Origin: JAWLBY01 sp041687455
GTDB taxonomy: Bacteria; Pseudomonadota; Gammaproteobacteria; Xanthomonadales; Xanthomonadaceae
Direction of reading: 5' to 3'
DNA: 64,000 bases
NCBI GenBank assembly: GCA_041687455.1
Contig: JAWLBY010000001.1
Location: 186,001 to 250,000 of the forward strand
Part shown: piece by piece, positions 8,674 through 17,570 of the stretch
How positions within the stretch are numbered: position 1 is the stretch's first letter
Layout: each line of letters opens with the position of its first letter
The notes under the pieces: generated by a model
Databases searched by the model: none
Seen by the model: only the letters and a program-made list of their open reading frames with translations
Told to the model about the DNA's origin: nothing
Translations under genes and position numbers: made by a program

Positions 8674-10260
8674 CTAGCCGACAGTACCGCGTCCGGGCGC
8701 CTCGCCGATCGGCAGCCGCACCGGCGGCACCAGCGGCACCACCGGCCGGCGGCCCTCACTGCCGGAAATCGATCCGCGCGGTTCGAGCGGCGCCAGCGCC
8801 GGCCCTTCGATGACGCGGCCGTCGCAGCGAAACCGGCTGCCGTGGCACGGGCAGTCCCAGGTCGACTCGGCGCTGTTCCAGCGCACGTGGCAGCGCATGT
8901 GCGGACAGACCGGCGACAGCAGCGTGAAGCGGTTCTCGAGCGAACGGTAGACCGCGTGCTTGCGTCCGTCGAGTTCGACGATCCGGCCTTCGCCGGCCGG
9001 GATCTCGGACAACCGGGCGTGCCCGGCCGAGCCCAGCCGGTCGCCGACCAGATGGCTGACGACGGCGCTGTTCTCGCTCGCCCACAGCCGCGCCGACTTC
9101 AGCGGCGTAAAGCGTCGCGGAGTCAGCAGGTCGGACACGGTCGAACTCTTGTCGTCGACCAGTTGCGCGATCAGCCGCGACGCGACCGTGCCCCAGACCA
9201 GCCCGTCGGCACCGAAGCCGGTCGCCATGTAGACGTTGCCGTGGGCACTCGGACCGATGTACGGCAGGCCATCGGCCGGCCGGTACTGCTGGGCCGACCA
9301 TTCGTAGGCAACCGATTCGACGTCGAAGCGCCGCTTCAGATCGGCGGCCAGCGTGTCGTAGTAGCCACGGCCGGCATCGCCATGTCCGACCTTGTGCCGT
9401 TCGCCGACCGCAATCAGGTAGTCGCGATCCTGGAAGCGGTAGCTGCGGATCGAGCGCTGGCGGTCGCGCAGCCAGAAGATGCCCTGCGGATAGCGACCGC
9501 GGGCGAGCCGCGCCGCGATCGCGTATTCGCGGCAGGCTTCCATCTCGGCCTGCACCAGGTTCAGGCCCTTCGGCACATGGGTCGCGAACACGATCTGCCC
9601 GGCGTAGACCTCGCCGTCGTCGGTCAGCACACGTCCGCGACTGGCGTCGACGTCGCGCACGACACTGCCTTCGTGCAGCGTCACGCCGATGGTCGTCTGC
9701 AGGCCGCGCGCCAGGCCCTCGCAGAACAGCACCGGGTTGAACTGCGCCTGCCGGTCGATCCGCAGCGCGCGGCGGATCGTGAATGGCAGTGCATCGACCC
9801 GATCGACCAGACCGACCTCGATGCCGGCTTCGATGCAGGCCGCGTACTCCTCGTCGAGCGCGTCGAGCTGCTGTTGGTCGGACACCACCACGACGTGCAG
9901 CGGGCAGCGCACGAAGCCGCAGTCGATGCCGAAGCGCTCGATCGTATGCTCGATCCGATCGACCGCCTGCTGCCGGCAGCGCACCAGTTCGCCGACCACG
10001 TCGGATTTCCACTTGCGACGCAAGGCGGCCAGTCCCTGCGACAGGGTCGCGTACAGGTTGCCGGTCGCGCCGCCGGTGTTGCCACGCCCGATCCGGTCGG
10101 CCTCCAGCACGATCACCCGCCGGCCGCTTTCGCTGAGTGCCAGCGCCGTCATCAGGCCGGTGATGCCGGCGCCGATCACCGCCACGTCTGCTCGCATCGT
10201 GCCGGTCAGCACCGGAAACTGTGCCGACCGGTTGCCTCCCACCGTCCATACGCTGGTCAT
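8674..10260 (-). CDS. FAD-dependent oxidoreductase fused to a Rieske [2Fe-2S] domain
   Basis: 528 residues. The ATG at 10260 is preceded by GGAGGTGGCG, which decides the start over the ATG at 10272. The N-terminus has a dinucleotide-binding fold of DAO/glycine-oxidase type (VAVIGAGITGLMTALALSES). The FAD_oxidored region runs to about residue 400. The C-terminal about 100 residues are a Rieske domain with cluster ligands CPHMRCHV (C-x-H) and CPCHGSRF (C-x2-H). Proteins with this arrangement are widespread but poorly characterised; the Rieske centre probably passes electrons to or from the flavin. No partner dehydrogenase is adjacent. Cytoplasmic, as no signal peptide is seen. Confidence 0.88.
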   Translation of the reverse strand: MTSVWTVGGNRSAQFPVLTGTMRADVAVIGAGITGLMTALALSESGRRVIVLEADRIGRGNTGGATGNLYATLSQGLAALRRKWKSDVVGELVRCRQQAVDRIEHTIERFGIDCGFVRCPLHVVVVSDQQQLDALDEEYAACIEAGIEVGLVDRVDALPFTIRRALRIDRQAQFNPVLFCEGLARGLQTTIGVTLHEGSVVRDVDASRGRVLTDDGEVYAGQIVFATHVPKGLNLVQAEMEACREYAIAARLARGRYPQGIFWLRDRQRSIRSYRFQDRDYLIAVGERHKVGHGDAGRGYYDTLAADLKRRFDVESVAYEWSAQQYRPADGLPYIGPSAHGNVYMATGFGADGLVWGTVASRLIAQLVDDKSSTVSDLLTPRRFTPLKSARLWASENSAVVSHLVGDRLGSAGHARLSEIPAGEGRIVELDGRKHAVYRSLENRFTLLSPVCPHMRCHVRWNSAESTWDCPCHGSRFRCDGRVIEGPALAPLEPRGSISGSEGRRPVVPLVPPVRLPIGEAPGRGTVG

Positions 10261-10477
10261 CGCCACCTCCACGCTGATCGGCTTCGCGCTGCGCGTCGGC
10301 AGCCGCGGTCGGAGCGCGTGAAGGATTCGAGCACCGTCGCAGCCAGACTGCCGGCGACTGCGGCACGCCGCACCGCAAGACCCGGCCAGCCCGACGAGCC
10401 GGTCAGGTCATGCGACGCCACCGCAGGTGTTCGGCAGCCCGACGCAGCAGGCGCGCGAATCATTCACGTTCGCTCGG

Positions 10478-11083
10478 TCAGTCCTCGTCGCTGGCGGCGG
10501 CGACCTGCACCTGCTGGCGCAGTTCACCAGTAGCGGCAAGCTGTTGCTGCGCCGAAGGCAGCATCTGCTGCACCAGCGTGCGCACCGGCGGCGAATACGC
10601 GCGGTCGTCGACGACGCGACGGAACGATGCCAGCAGCCGCTGCTGCCGTTCGGTCGCCTCGTCCAGCAGGCGCCGGTCGAAGCCGGCGTCGTTCGCACGC
10701 CCGAGCGCGTCGAGTTCGTCGAGCGCGGCGTCGCTCGCCTCGTCGAGCCGGGCGACCTCGTCGCGCTGCCGGTGCTCCGGACTCAGCGCGACCAGCGCCG
10801 TCAGCGTCTGCTTGTGCTGCTGTTCGAGCGTGCGCGCGTAGGGCTGCAGCGATGCACTGCCGTGCTGCTGGCCGAGCTTGCCGAGCGCGATGCCGGCGAG
10901 GCTGTCGTTGATCGCCTGCTGCAGGAACCGGTGGTCCGCCACGGTGATGTCGCGATATGGCGACGCCTCGCGCGCTTCGACCGCGGACGGTGGCGGGCTG
11001 GCGGCCTTCGCGGGAACCGCTGCATGGAACGAACCGATCGCGAGGCCGACGGCCAGCACGGTATGAATACGAGACGGGTTCAT
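10478..11083 (-). CDS. DUF4142 periplasmic protein
   Basis: 201 residues starting MNPSRIHTVLAVGLAIGS with a clear signal peptide cleaved near AKA-AS. AAGGA lies about 10 bases upstream of the ATG at 11083. The mature protein is a helical, Gln/Glu/Arg-rich domain (FLQQAINDSLAGIALGKLGQ; QQHKQTLTAL) typical of the DUF4142 family, a ferritin-like four-helix fold of unknown activity that is often near stress genes. The divergent neighbour is a KGG stress protein, which agrees with a stress-related role, but no function is established. Confidence 0.85.
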   Translation of the reverse strand: MNPSRIHTVLAVGLAIGSFHAAVPAKAASPPPSAVEAREASPYRDITVADHRFLQQAINDSLAGIALGKLGQQHGSASLQPYARTLEQQHKQTLTALVALSPEHRQRDEVARLDEASDAALDELDALGRANDAGFDRRLLDEATERQQRLLASFRRVVDDRAYSPPVRTLVQQMLPSAQQQLAATGELRQQVQVAAASDED

Positions 11084-11519
11084 GCGGATGTCCTTGTCGT
11101 TCGACCTGCCCGACCTCAGCACGAAGCATGCCCGGCGCTCGTTGCCGCGGCACGTCGGCCGCCGCGCGCGGCGACCGGGCCCGACCGGTCGAGCGTGATT
11201 GCGTCGCGATCGACGCCCGTCGCAGCAGCGGAAAGCGTCGACAACTCGCAGGTTGCGCCGATCGATCGGCAGGCCGCATCGGCACACGCATGCTTTACAG
11301 CGGCCTGCAGTGATTGCTCGAGGCCGCACGCCGGCCCGCTGTGTACGGTGTGGCGCGCGACAGTGCCGCAACGAGCCCACTCATGCAGGCCGCAGCCGAT
11401 CGGTCCGCTGCACCGGCGGCCGTGGCACACGGCTTGCGATCGCAAGGTGCTGCCGCGTGAAGCGGGCAGCCGAACCCCCGGGTGGTTCGAACATTCGCCC
11501 GGCAATCGGAGACTTCACG
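11084..11519. other. Divergent intergenic region, DUF4142 / KGG protein
   Basis: 436 bases without a supported gene; open frames here lack start signals and follow base composition only. It carries the promoter of the KGG gene (sigma-54-like element at 11423-11438) and presumably the promoter of the DUF4142 gene. Confidence 0.6.
11423..11438 (+). promoter_or_regulatory. Sigma-54-like promoter for KGG stress gene
   Basis: TGGCACA-N4-TTGCG: the GG (11424-11425) and GC (11436-11437) are ten bases apart and ten core bases match the consensus. It lies 82 bases upstream of the KGG gene start, on the same strand. It is the second such element in the first 12 kb. Confidence 0.6.
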
Positions 11520-11918
11520 ATGGCCAACAAGGACAGCAATCGCGGCTTTGCATCGATGGACGACAAGAAGCAACGCGAGATCGCCGGCAAGGGCGGCCAG
11601 TCATCTCACGGCAGCAGCGGTGGCGGCGGTGGAGGTGGCGGTGAAGGTCGCGGCTTCGCCGGCATGGACGAGCAGCGCCAGCGCGAGATCGCGAGCCAGG
11701 GCGGTCGGGCCGCTCACGAACGCGGCACCGCGCACGAATTCAGTTCGGCCGAAGCGCGCGAGGCCGGCCGCAAGGGTGGCGAATCGGTCAGCCGCAACCG
11801 CGATCACATGGCCGAAATCGGTAGCAAGGGTGGCCAGTCGGTCAGTCGCGACCGCCAGCACATGGCCGAAATCGGCAAGAAGGGCGGCGAGAGCAGCCAC
11901 GGCGGCGGCCGGTCCTGA
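11520..11918 (+). CDS. KGG-repeat stress protein (Con-10/GsiB-like)
   Basis: 132 residues, very hydrophilic. It has five [KRQ]GG repeats (GKGGQSSHG, SQGGRAAHE, RKGGESVSR, SKGGQSVSR, KKGGESSHG) and two copies of GFA-x-MD-x-x-x-QREIA near residues 9 and 50, separated by a run of nine glycines. This is the KGG/Con-10 family, in which some members are induced by starvation or desiccation and behave as hydrophilins. CGGAGA lies upstream of the ATG. It has its own sigma-54-like promoter and an intrinsic terminator, so it is a single-gene transcript. Confidence 0.9.
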   Translation: MANKDSNRGFASMDDKKQREIAGKGGQSSHGSSGGGGGGGGEGRGFAGMDEQRQREIASQGGRAAHERGTAHEFSSAEAREAGRKGGESVSRNRDHMAEIGSKGGQSVSRDRQHMAEIGKKGGESSHGGGRS

Positions 11919-11955
11919 TCAAACCCCGCGGCGCGCGTCCAGTCGCGGCGTTGCA

Positions 11956-11990
11956 CGGCTTCCCCGGTCTGCACCGGGGAAGCCGTTTTC
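11956..11990 (+). terminator. Intrinsic terminator of the KGG gene
   Basis: A perfect 13-bp stem (CGGCTTCCCCGGT / ACCGGGGAAGCCG) with a four-base loop CTGC is followed directly by TTTTCGTT. It begins 38 bases after the KGG stop codon. Confidence 0.92.
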
Positions 11991-12114
11991 GTTGCGCGCG
12001 ACCGACACCTTGTCGAGACACGTCCGTCCTGCGGCTCGATCGGCGCGTGTCGCGCTCGGACGCTCGCGTCTGTTTGCTGCGCCGCCATCGACGGCGGCGT
12101 AGCAGCCTGCGCTG

Positions 12115-12393
12115 CTAGCGCTGTACCAGCTTGAAGAATCGGCTGCGGCTGCCGTCCTCGGTCTCGTCCTGGTACAGGAAGGCGAGCCGCTCCTCGTCGA
12201 ATGTGTCGAAGAAATCGTCCCAGCCGATCGCCTGCAGATCCTCGTCGTCGGAAAACTTGATCCGCAGCAGGCCGGCCGATTCGCCACGCGCCTGGGTGCC
12301 GCGCACGGTGGCCGGACGACCTCCGCGCGACTCCGCCCAGCGACGAATCTGCGCGTGATCGGTGGTCTTACGCGATTGCTGACCGGATGCCAT
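12115..12393 (-). CDS. Small conserved protein of unknown function
   Basis: 92 residues from MASGQQSRKTTDHAQ; GGAGGA upstream of the ATG at 12393 supports this start. The pattern RRWAESRGGRPATVRGT followed by an acidic stretch (FSDDEDLQAIGWDDFFDTFD) and FLYQDETEDG is shared by a family of small proteins found in many proteobacteria and sometimes wrongly labelled as branching enzyme. No catalytic motif, signal peptide or membrane segment. It may be DNA- or protein-binding given its basic N-terminus and acidic middle, but no function can be assigned. Confidence 0.75.
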   Translation of the reverse strand: MASGQQSRKTTDHAQIRRWAESRGGRPATVRGTQARGESAGLLRIKFSDDEDLQAIGWDDFFDTFDEERLAFLYQDETEDGSRSRFFKLVQR

Positions 12394-12618
12394 CGTCCAT
12401 TCCTCCGTCACGGAACCGGCTTGGTACAGCAACGCACATGCCAGCTCCGTCGATGCTGCCGGTGTGAACCGTCATTCACGCGGCGCAGTATCGCGACCAT
12501 GCAGCGCGACGCAGCCGACCTGCCCAGCCTGTTGGCCCGCCACGGTAGCGGCGGTACGCCGGGCTCGCGTGGTGCGCTGGCGACTCCCGCCGTGATAGGT
12601 GAATCGTCGAGGCTCGTT

Positions 12619-13554
12619 TCAGTACGCGCGCGCCCGATCGACCACACCAAGCATCGGCTGCCCGCTGCGGTCGCGTTCGATGTTGGCGACGATCTGCTCG
12701 ACTGCCGGCCCCGGCAACGTCAGCGCCGCGACATGCGGTGTGACGACCACGCGCGAATGCGACCACAGCGGGCTGTCGGCCGGCAGCGGTTCGGTCGCGA
12801 ACACGTCCAGCAGCGCGCCGCCGAGCACGCCGTCGTCGAGCAGCGCGCACAACGCCTCGGCATCAAGCTGATCGCCGCGCGCGGCGTTGACCAGCAGTGC
12901 GCCGCGCGGCAACCGGGCGAGCCGCGCGCGATCGAGCAGGCCGCGGGTCTGCGGCGTCGACGGCAGCAGGTTGATCAGCACATCGCTGTCGGCCAGCAGC
13001 GGATCGAGCGCGGCGATGCCGTCGACGCAGCGGATCCCGGGCAGGTGCCGCGCGCTGCGGCTCCAGCCGGATACGCGGTAGCCGAGCCGGGCCAGTGCGA
13101 TCGCGACCGCGGCACCGATGGCGCCGAGCCCGAGCACGCCGACCCGGACCTCGGCGCGCAGCCTCGGCGGCTGCTGCCGCCATTCGCGACGGCCCTGTTG
13201 CAGCGCGTAGTCAAGCAACCGGCGTTGCCACAGCAGCACGCCGAACAACGCGTATTCGACCATCTGATCGGCCATGCCGGCGTCGAGCAGCCGCACGACC
13301 GGCAGCGACGGCGGCAGGTCCTCGCGTGCGAGCAGCGCATCGACGCCGGCCCCGAGCGCGAACACCGCGCGTAACCGCGGCAGCCGGGCGAGCTGCCCGG
13401 CCGGCGGTCGCGAGCCGACCAGATAGTCGATCGGCTGGTCCGGGGCGCGCTGCCCTTCGGTGACGACCCGCCACGACGGCCGCCGGGCGGCGAACAGCGC
13501 CTGCCAGTGCGGCGCGGCCTCGCCGGCATGCAGCAGCACGGTCGGTGCACTCAT
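12619..13554 (-). CDS. ghrA: D-2-hydroxyacid dehydrogenase (GhrA-like)
   Basis: 311 residues, the usual length for glyoxylate/hydroxypyruvate reductase A. The NAD(P) Rossmann motif is VGVLGLGAIGAAVAIAL near residue 138. The catalytic triad is recognisable: Arg in VNAARGDQLD, Glu in DVFATEPLP and His in VVVTPHVAAL. Known enzymes reduce glyoxylate and hydroxypyruvate with NADPH in the cytoplasm. The start ATG (13554) overlaps the stop of the VOC gene by four bases, so the two are co-transcribed. Substrate preference among 2-ketoacids is inferred from family similarity. Confidence 0.85.
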   Translation of the reverse strand: MSAPTVLLHAGEAAPHWQALFAARRPSWRVVTEGQRAPDQPIDYLVGSRPPAGQLARLPRLRAVFALGAGVDALLAREDLPPSLPVVRLLDAGMADQMVEYALFGVLLWQRRLLDYALQQGRREWRQQPPRLRAEVRVGVLGLGAIGAAVAIALARLGYRVSGWSRSARHLPGIRCVDGIAALDPLLADSDVLINLLPSTPQTRGLLDRARLARLPRGALLVNAARGDQLDAEALCALLDDGVLGGALLDVFATEPLPADSPLWSHSRVVVTPHVAALTLPGPAVEQIVANIERDRSGQPMLGVVDRARAY

Positions 13555-13970
13555 CGTGCGAACAACTGCGCCAGATTGCGGAACGCCTTGAACTCCAGCG
13601 CATTGCCGGACGGATCACGGAAGAACATCGTCTTCTGCTCGCCGGGCAGGCCGGCGAAGCGCAGGTACGGCGCGATCACGAAGCGCACGCCGGCCGCATC
13701 GATCCGTTCGGCCAGCGCATCGAATGCCTCCCAGGGCAGCACGACGCCGAAATGCGGCACCGGCACATCGTGACCGTCGACCGGATTGTGCGCCGCCGGG
13801 CTGGTCGAAGCGGCAAGATGGGCGACGATCTGGTGGCCGAACAGGTCGAAGTCGATCCACTGTTCGGACGAACGTCCTTCGCGACAGCCGAGTACGCCGC
13901 CGTAGAACGCGCGCGCGGCGGCCAGGTCGTGGACCGGGAAGGCAAGGTGGAACGGCGTCAGCTCGGCCAT
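13551..13970 (-). CDS. VOC (glyoxalase/bleomycin-resistance fold) protein
   Basis: 139 residues from MAELTPFHLAFPVHDL; the longer frame uses TTG at 13982. The VOC fold is shown by FHLAFPVHDLAAARAFYGGVLGC at the N-terminus and the matching FRDPSGNALEFKAF at the C-terminus. Likely metal ligands are His in FHLAF, His in VPHFGVV and Glu in ALEFKAF. It is translationally coupled to the GhrA-like dehydrogenase downstream. Dioxygenase or lyase activity is possible; the substrate is unknown. Confidence 0.8.
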   Translation of the reverse strand: MAELTPFHLAFPVHDLAAARAFYGGVLGCREGRSSEQWIDFDLFGHQIVAHLAASTSPAAHNPVDGHDVPVPHFGVVLPWEAFDALAERIDAAGVRFVIAPYLRFAGLPGEQKTMFFRDPSGNALEFKAFRNLAQLFAR

Positions 13971-14054
13971 CGGTTCGTTCAACGGGGCGAAGCAGCGAAT
14001 GCTACCGGAGCGCGCGCGCCATCGACGCGCGCTGCACGACGCGCCCGGTCGCGC

Positions 14055-14522
14055 TCAACCGGGCGCACTGTCGAGCGCGGCGATCTGCTGCGCGATCGCG
14101 TCACAGAACGGGTCGGCGCCCGGCCACGGCGAGATCCGGCCGAGCCGCAGGTTGCCGCGGAACAGGATGAAGGCCGGAGTGCCGTGCAGGCCGAAGCGCG
14201 TGCCGATCGCCGGATCATCGTCGACGTTCGCATGCAGCCAGCGCACGCCGGGCCAGACGAAGCGGTCGGCCGCGGCCAGCATCTGCCGCTTGGCAAGCTC
14301 GCAGTTCGGACAGTCGCGGCCCCACAGGAACAGGATCGACAGCGGCGGCTCGCCCTCGGCCAGCACCGCGTCGAGTCCGTCGTCGCCGACCCGGCGCATC
14401 GCGAACCGCTCGAAGAATCGTGATTCGGGGGTGTCCACGTCGGAGGCTCCGGCAGGATCGAGCGCCGTCGCGAGAGCGGCGCGCTGTGCCTGCAGCAGGT
14501 CGCGCTGCGCGAAATCCGGCAC
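14055..14522 (-). CDS. Thioredoxin-fold protein with CPNC motif
   Basis: 155 residues, GTG start. The thioredoxin fold is seen as LSILFLWGRDCPNCELAKRQM (active motif C-P-N-C near residue 72) and the cis-Pro loop GTPAFILF. About 55 residues precede the fold, without a signal peptide. It lies just downstream of the ABC permease gene in the same direction, 81 bases away, so it may belong to the same transcript. Redox partner unknown. Confidence 0.8.
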   Translation of the reverse strand: MPDFAQRDLLQAQRAALATALDPAGASDVDTPESRFFERFAMRRVGDDGLDAVLAEGEPPLSILFLWGRDCPNCELAKRQMLAAADRFVWPGVRWLHANVDDDPAIGTRFGLHGTPAFILFRGNLRLGRISPWPGADPFCDAIAQQIAALDSAPG

Positions 14523-14603
14523 TGCAACCCGGATCAGCGCCGAAACGCGCAGCGCCGCCGCAGGCGCACGAACATCGCGGCAGCCGGACCTTGTTGCAAG
14601 CGT

Positions 14604-15677
14604 TCAGTCCAGCCGCTTTTTGAACCGCAGCGTAGCAAGCGTCATCATCACCAGCGTGAATCCGAGCAGTGCGGCCACATCGGCGCCCATCTCGCCGAGC
14701 CCGGCACCGCGCAGCATCACGCCGCGGATCAGCCGGACGAAATGCGTCATCGGCAGTACTTCGGCGAGCCACTGCGCGAGCACCGGCATGCCGGCGAACG
14801 GAAACATGAACCCGGACAGCAGGATCGACGGCAGGAACACGAAGAACGTCATCTGCATCGCCTGGAACTGGGTCTGCGCACGGGTCGAGATCATCAGCCC
14901 GAGCGACAGGTTGGCGCCGATCAGCAGCAGCGCGGCGAGGTAGACGTCGAGCAGGCTGCCGCGCACCGGCACCGCGAACAGCGCGATCCCGAGCAGCAGC
15001 ACGATGGTCGTCTGCAGCAGGCCGATGCCGATGTACGGCAGCACCTTGCCGGCCATCAGTTCGAGTCGCGTCACCGGCGTCGTGATCAGCAGTTCGAGGT
15101 TGCCGCGCTCGCGTTCGCGGACCAGCGCGACTGCCGTGAACAGCACCATGGTCAGGGTCAGGATCACGCCGATCAGCGCCGGAACGATGTTGACCGCCGA
15201 ACGCCGCTCCGGGTTGTACAGCGGCAGCACGTCGATGCGCGACGGCGGCGCGGTTTCGAACGGATAGCGCGCCAGCAGTTGCGCCGCCTGCTGCACGCTG
15301 GCGTCGCTGCCGTCGACCAGCACCTGCAGCAGCGGTCGACCCTCGCTGCGGCGGCGTTCGAAATCGGCCGGCACGACCAGGCCGACCGCGATCTCGCCGT
15401 TGCGCATCCGTTCGGCAAGCTCGGCCGGCGTACTCGCGGGTCGACGCGCGTCGATGACACCGGTCGCGTGCAGGTCCTGCAGCAGCGTCCGCGAGCCGAT
15501 CGTGTCGGCGAGGTCGGCGGTCGCGGCAGGCAGGCCGCGCACGTCGAGGTTGATCGCGTAACCGAACAGCGCGAGCTGCAGGGCCGGAATGCCGGCCATC
15601 AGTGCGATCGTCATCCGGTCGCGGGCGACCTGCCGCAATTCCTTGACCACGATCGCGAGGAAGCGGCGCCACCTCAT
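14604..15677 (-). CDS. ABC-2 type permease (YbhS/YbhR-like)
   Basis: 357 residues. One N-terminal transmembrane helix (IALMAGIPALQLALFGYAI) precedes a large periplasmic domain (about residues 45-170) and five C-terminal helices, the standard ABC2_membrane_3 layout. The conserved RERERGNLELLITTPV segment follows the first cytoplasmic helix. The ATG (15677) overlaps the TGA of the ATPase gene by four bases. In the E. coli Ybh exporter two permeases occur; here only one is encoded, so it probably acts as a homodimer. It exports drugs or other hydrophobic compounds by family analogy. Confidence 0.88.
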   Translation of the reverse strand: MRWRRFLAIVVKELRQVARDRMTIALMAGIPALQLALFGYAINLDVRGLPAATADLADTIGSRTLLQDLHATGVIDARRPASTPAELAERMRNGEIAVGLVVPADFERRRSEGRPLLQVLVDGSDASVQQAAQLLARYPFETAPPSRIDVLPLYNPERRSAVNIVPALIGVILTLTMVLFTAVALVRERERGNLELLITTPVTRLELMAGKVLPYIGIGLLQTTIVLLLGIALFAVPVRGSLLDVYLAALLLIGANLSLGLMISTRAQTQFQAMQMTFFVFLPSILLSGFMFPFAGMPVLAQWLAEVLPMTHFVRLIRGVMLRGAGLGEMGADVAALLGFTLVMMTLATLRFKKRLD

Positions 15678-16612
15678 GCGGCACGCTCGCTGCCCGACTG
15701 CGTCGCGGCGACGAACACGTCCTCGAGGTTCGGTCGCACCGCCCGCACGTCGGCATCGATGCCGGACGCACGCAGGCTTTGTGCGACCCGCTCCGCCGCA
15801 CCATCGGCGCTTGCCGCGAGCACACGCAACTGGCCACCGATCTGCGCAACGCTGTCGATGCCGGCTTCGCCGAGCAATCGATCGCGGGCCTGGCGGGTCG
15901 CGACGGCGTCGACCAGCACGACCCGGCCGGCGAGGCGATCGCGCAGATCGGCAGTGGCGCCGTCGGCGACCAGCCGGCCGCGGTCGAGGATCGCCAGCCG
16001 GTGGCAGCGTTCGGCCTCGTCCATGTAGTGGGTCGAGACCAGGATGGTCGTGCCGGCGTCCGCCAGCACGAACAATTTGTCCCAGAAATCGCGCCGCGAT
16101 TCCGGGTCGACCGCGCTGGTCGGCTCGTCGAGGAACAGCAGCTCCGGTTCGTGCAGCACGGCACCGGCCAGCGCGAGACGCTGCCTCTGTCCGCCGCTCA
16201 GCGTGCCGGCGAGCTGCCGCGGGCGATCGGCGAAGTCGTACTGGGCGAGCAGTACGTCGATCCGCTGCCTTGCCGCGCGCGGCGACAGGCCCTGCACGGC
16301 GGCGAGGAACTGCAGGTTCTCGCGCACCGACAGGTCCTCGTACAGCGAAAAGCGCTGGGTCATGTAGCCGATCCGCCGCTTCAGCGCCTCGGCCTGACGG
16401 GGTATCTCGAGCCCGAGCACCTGCGCGCTGCCTTCGCTCGGCGTCAGCAGGCCGCACAACATCCGGATCGTGGTCGACTTGCCGGATCCGTTCGGGCCGA
16501 GAAAGCCGTACACGGCGCGGCGCGGCACATCGAGATCGACATGGTCGACCGCGAGCAGCGCGCCGAAGCGGCGGGTCAGGCCGCGCGCAACGATCGCCGC
16601 GCCGTCAGTCAT
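15674..16612 (-). CDS. ABC exporter ATPase (YbhF-like, single domain)
   Basis: 312 residues from MTDGAAIVARGLTRRFG. Walker A GPNGSGKST near residue 42, Q-loop YMTQRFSLYEDL, signature LSGGQRQRLALAGA, Walker B LLFLDEPTSAVDPESR and H-loop STHYMDEAERC are all intact. It is a single nucleotide-binding domain, unlike E. coli YbhF, which has two. The stop overlaps the permease start and the start overlaps the end of the adaptor gene by eight bases. Confidence 0.92.
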   Translation of the reverse strand: MTDGAAIVARGLTRRFGALLAVDHVDLDVPRRAVYGFLGPNGSGKSTTIRMLCGLLTPSEGSAQVLGLEIPRQAEALKRRIGYMTQRFSLYEDLSVRENLQFLAAVQGLSPRAARQRIDVLLAQYDFADRPRQLAGTLSGGQRQRLALAGAVLHEPELLFLDEPTSAVDPESRRDFWDKLFVLADAGTTILVSTHYMDEAERCHRLAILDRGRLVADGATADLRDRLAGRVVLVDAVATRQARDRLLGEAGIDSVAQIGGQLRVLAASADGAAERVAQSLRASGIDADVRAVRPNLEDVFVAATQSGSERAA

Positions 16613-17570
16613 CGACGCCTTCCGGAACGGCCGCGCTGACCGCCAGCCCGGCCGGCAACATGGCGGCTTCGGCCGGATCGAGGGCGACCTCGGCGACGAA
16701 CACCAGCCGATCGACGTCGTCGCCGGCCAGCGCGAAATACGGCGTGAACGACGGCTCGGTGGCGATCGTGCGCACACGGCCGGCCAGCACGCGCTCGCTG
16801 CCGTGCAGTCGCAGCTCGAGTGGCGTGCCCGGCGATACCTGCAGCCGGCGCGACTCCGGCACGTAGATGCGCGCGTACGGCGCGTCGCCGACCCGCAGCG
16901 TCGCGATTGCCGCACCAGCCGGCGGTTCGTCGCCGGGTTCGAACGGCAGGCTGTCGATCACCCCGGCACGCGGCGCGACGATCCGCAGCCGCTGGTGGCG
17001 TACCGCGGCGACAGTCGCGTTCGCGCGCGCGGCCGCGACCGCCGCGACCGCCTGGGCGATTTCCTCGCTGCGGCTGCCGGCAACCAGCTCGGCCAGCTCG
17101 GCCCGCAGCGCCGCCAGTTCGGCGCCGGCAGCTTCGTCGGCGGTCCGTGCGCGGTCCTGCTCGGCGGCTGACAGCAGGCCGCGCGCAACCAGTGCGTCGA
17201 CCCGCCGCCGCTCCTGCCGGGCGTTGTCCGCCAGACTCGCGGCCCGTGCCTCGCGCGCCTGCGCCGAACGGATCCGTTCGCCGCGCGGGCCGGCCAGCAA
17301 TTCGTCGAAGCGCGCATCGAGCCGCCGAACCTCGGCTTCGGCGGCGGCGAGCTGCGCCGCCGGCACCCGATCGTCGAGCGTCGCGATCCACTGCCCGACC
17401 TCGACCGCCTCGCCTTCGGCAACCGCGATCCGGTCGATCCGTTCGGCAGCCGGTGCGCGCAGCGTGACGCGCTCCCATTCGAGGCTGCCGAGCATGCGCG
17501 GCGGCTCGCGCCCGCAGCCGACCGACGCCGCGACCAGCACCAGCAGCCACCGGCGCCCTGTTCCGTTCAT
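16605..17570 (-). CDS. HlyD-family periplasmic adaptor, probable lipoprotein
   Basis: 321 residues from MNGTGRRWLLVLVAASVGCG; GGAGGCGAGAAA precedes the ATG. The N-terminal segment ends in SVGC, an acceptable lipobox, so the protein is probably anchored through a lipid. A barrel-sandwich half (ERIDRIAVAEGEAVEVGQW), a long coiled coil (about residues 75-200, rich in A, E and R) and the second half (LRIVAPRAGVIDSLPFEPGD) follow. It links the ABC pump to the outer envelope in the YbhG-like way. The ATG overlaps the TetR stop. Confidence 0.88.
   Translation of the reverse strand: MNGTGRRWLLVLVAASVGCGREPPRMLGSLEWERVTLRAPAAERIDRIAVAEGEAVEVGQWIATLDDRVPAAQLAAAEAEVRRLDARFDELLAGPRGERIRSAQAREARAASLADNARQERRRVDALVARGLLSAAEQDRARTADEAAGAELAALRAELAELVAGSRSEEIAQAVAAVAAARANATVAAVRHQRLRIVAPRAGVIDSLPFEPGDEPPAGAAIATLRVGDAPYARIYVPESRRLQVSPGTPLELRLHGSERVLAGRVRTIATEPSFTPYFALAGDDVDRLVFVAEVALDPAEAAMLPAGLAVSAAVPEGVDD

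Noticed and set aside
11601..11900. Antisense frame with repeats resembling ATDRLATLATDFGHV
   Set aside because: It mirrors the KGG repeats of the stress gene on the other strand and has no start signal.
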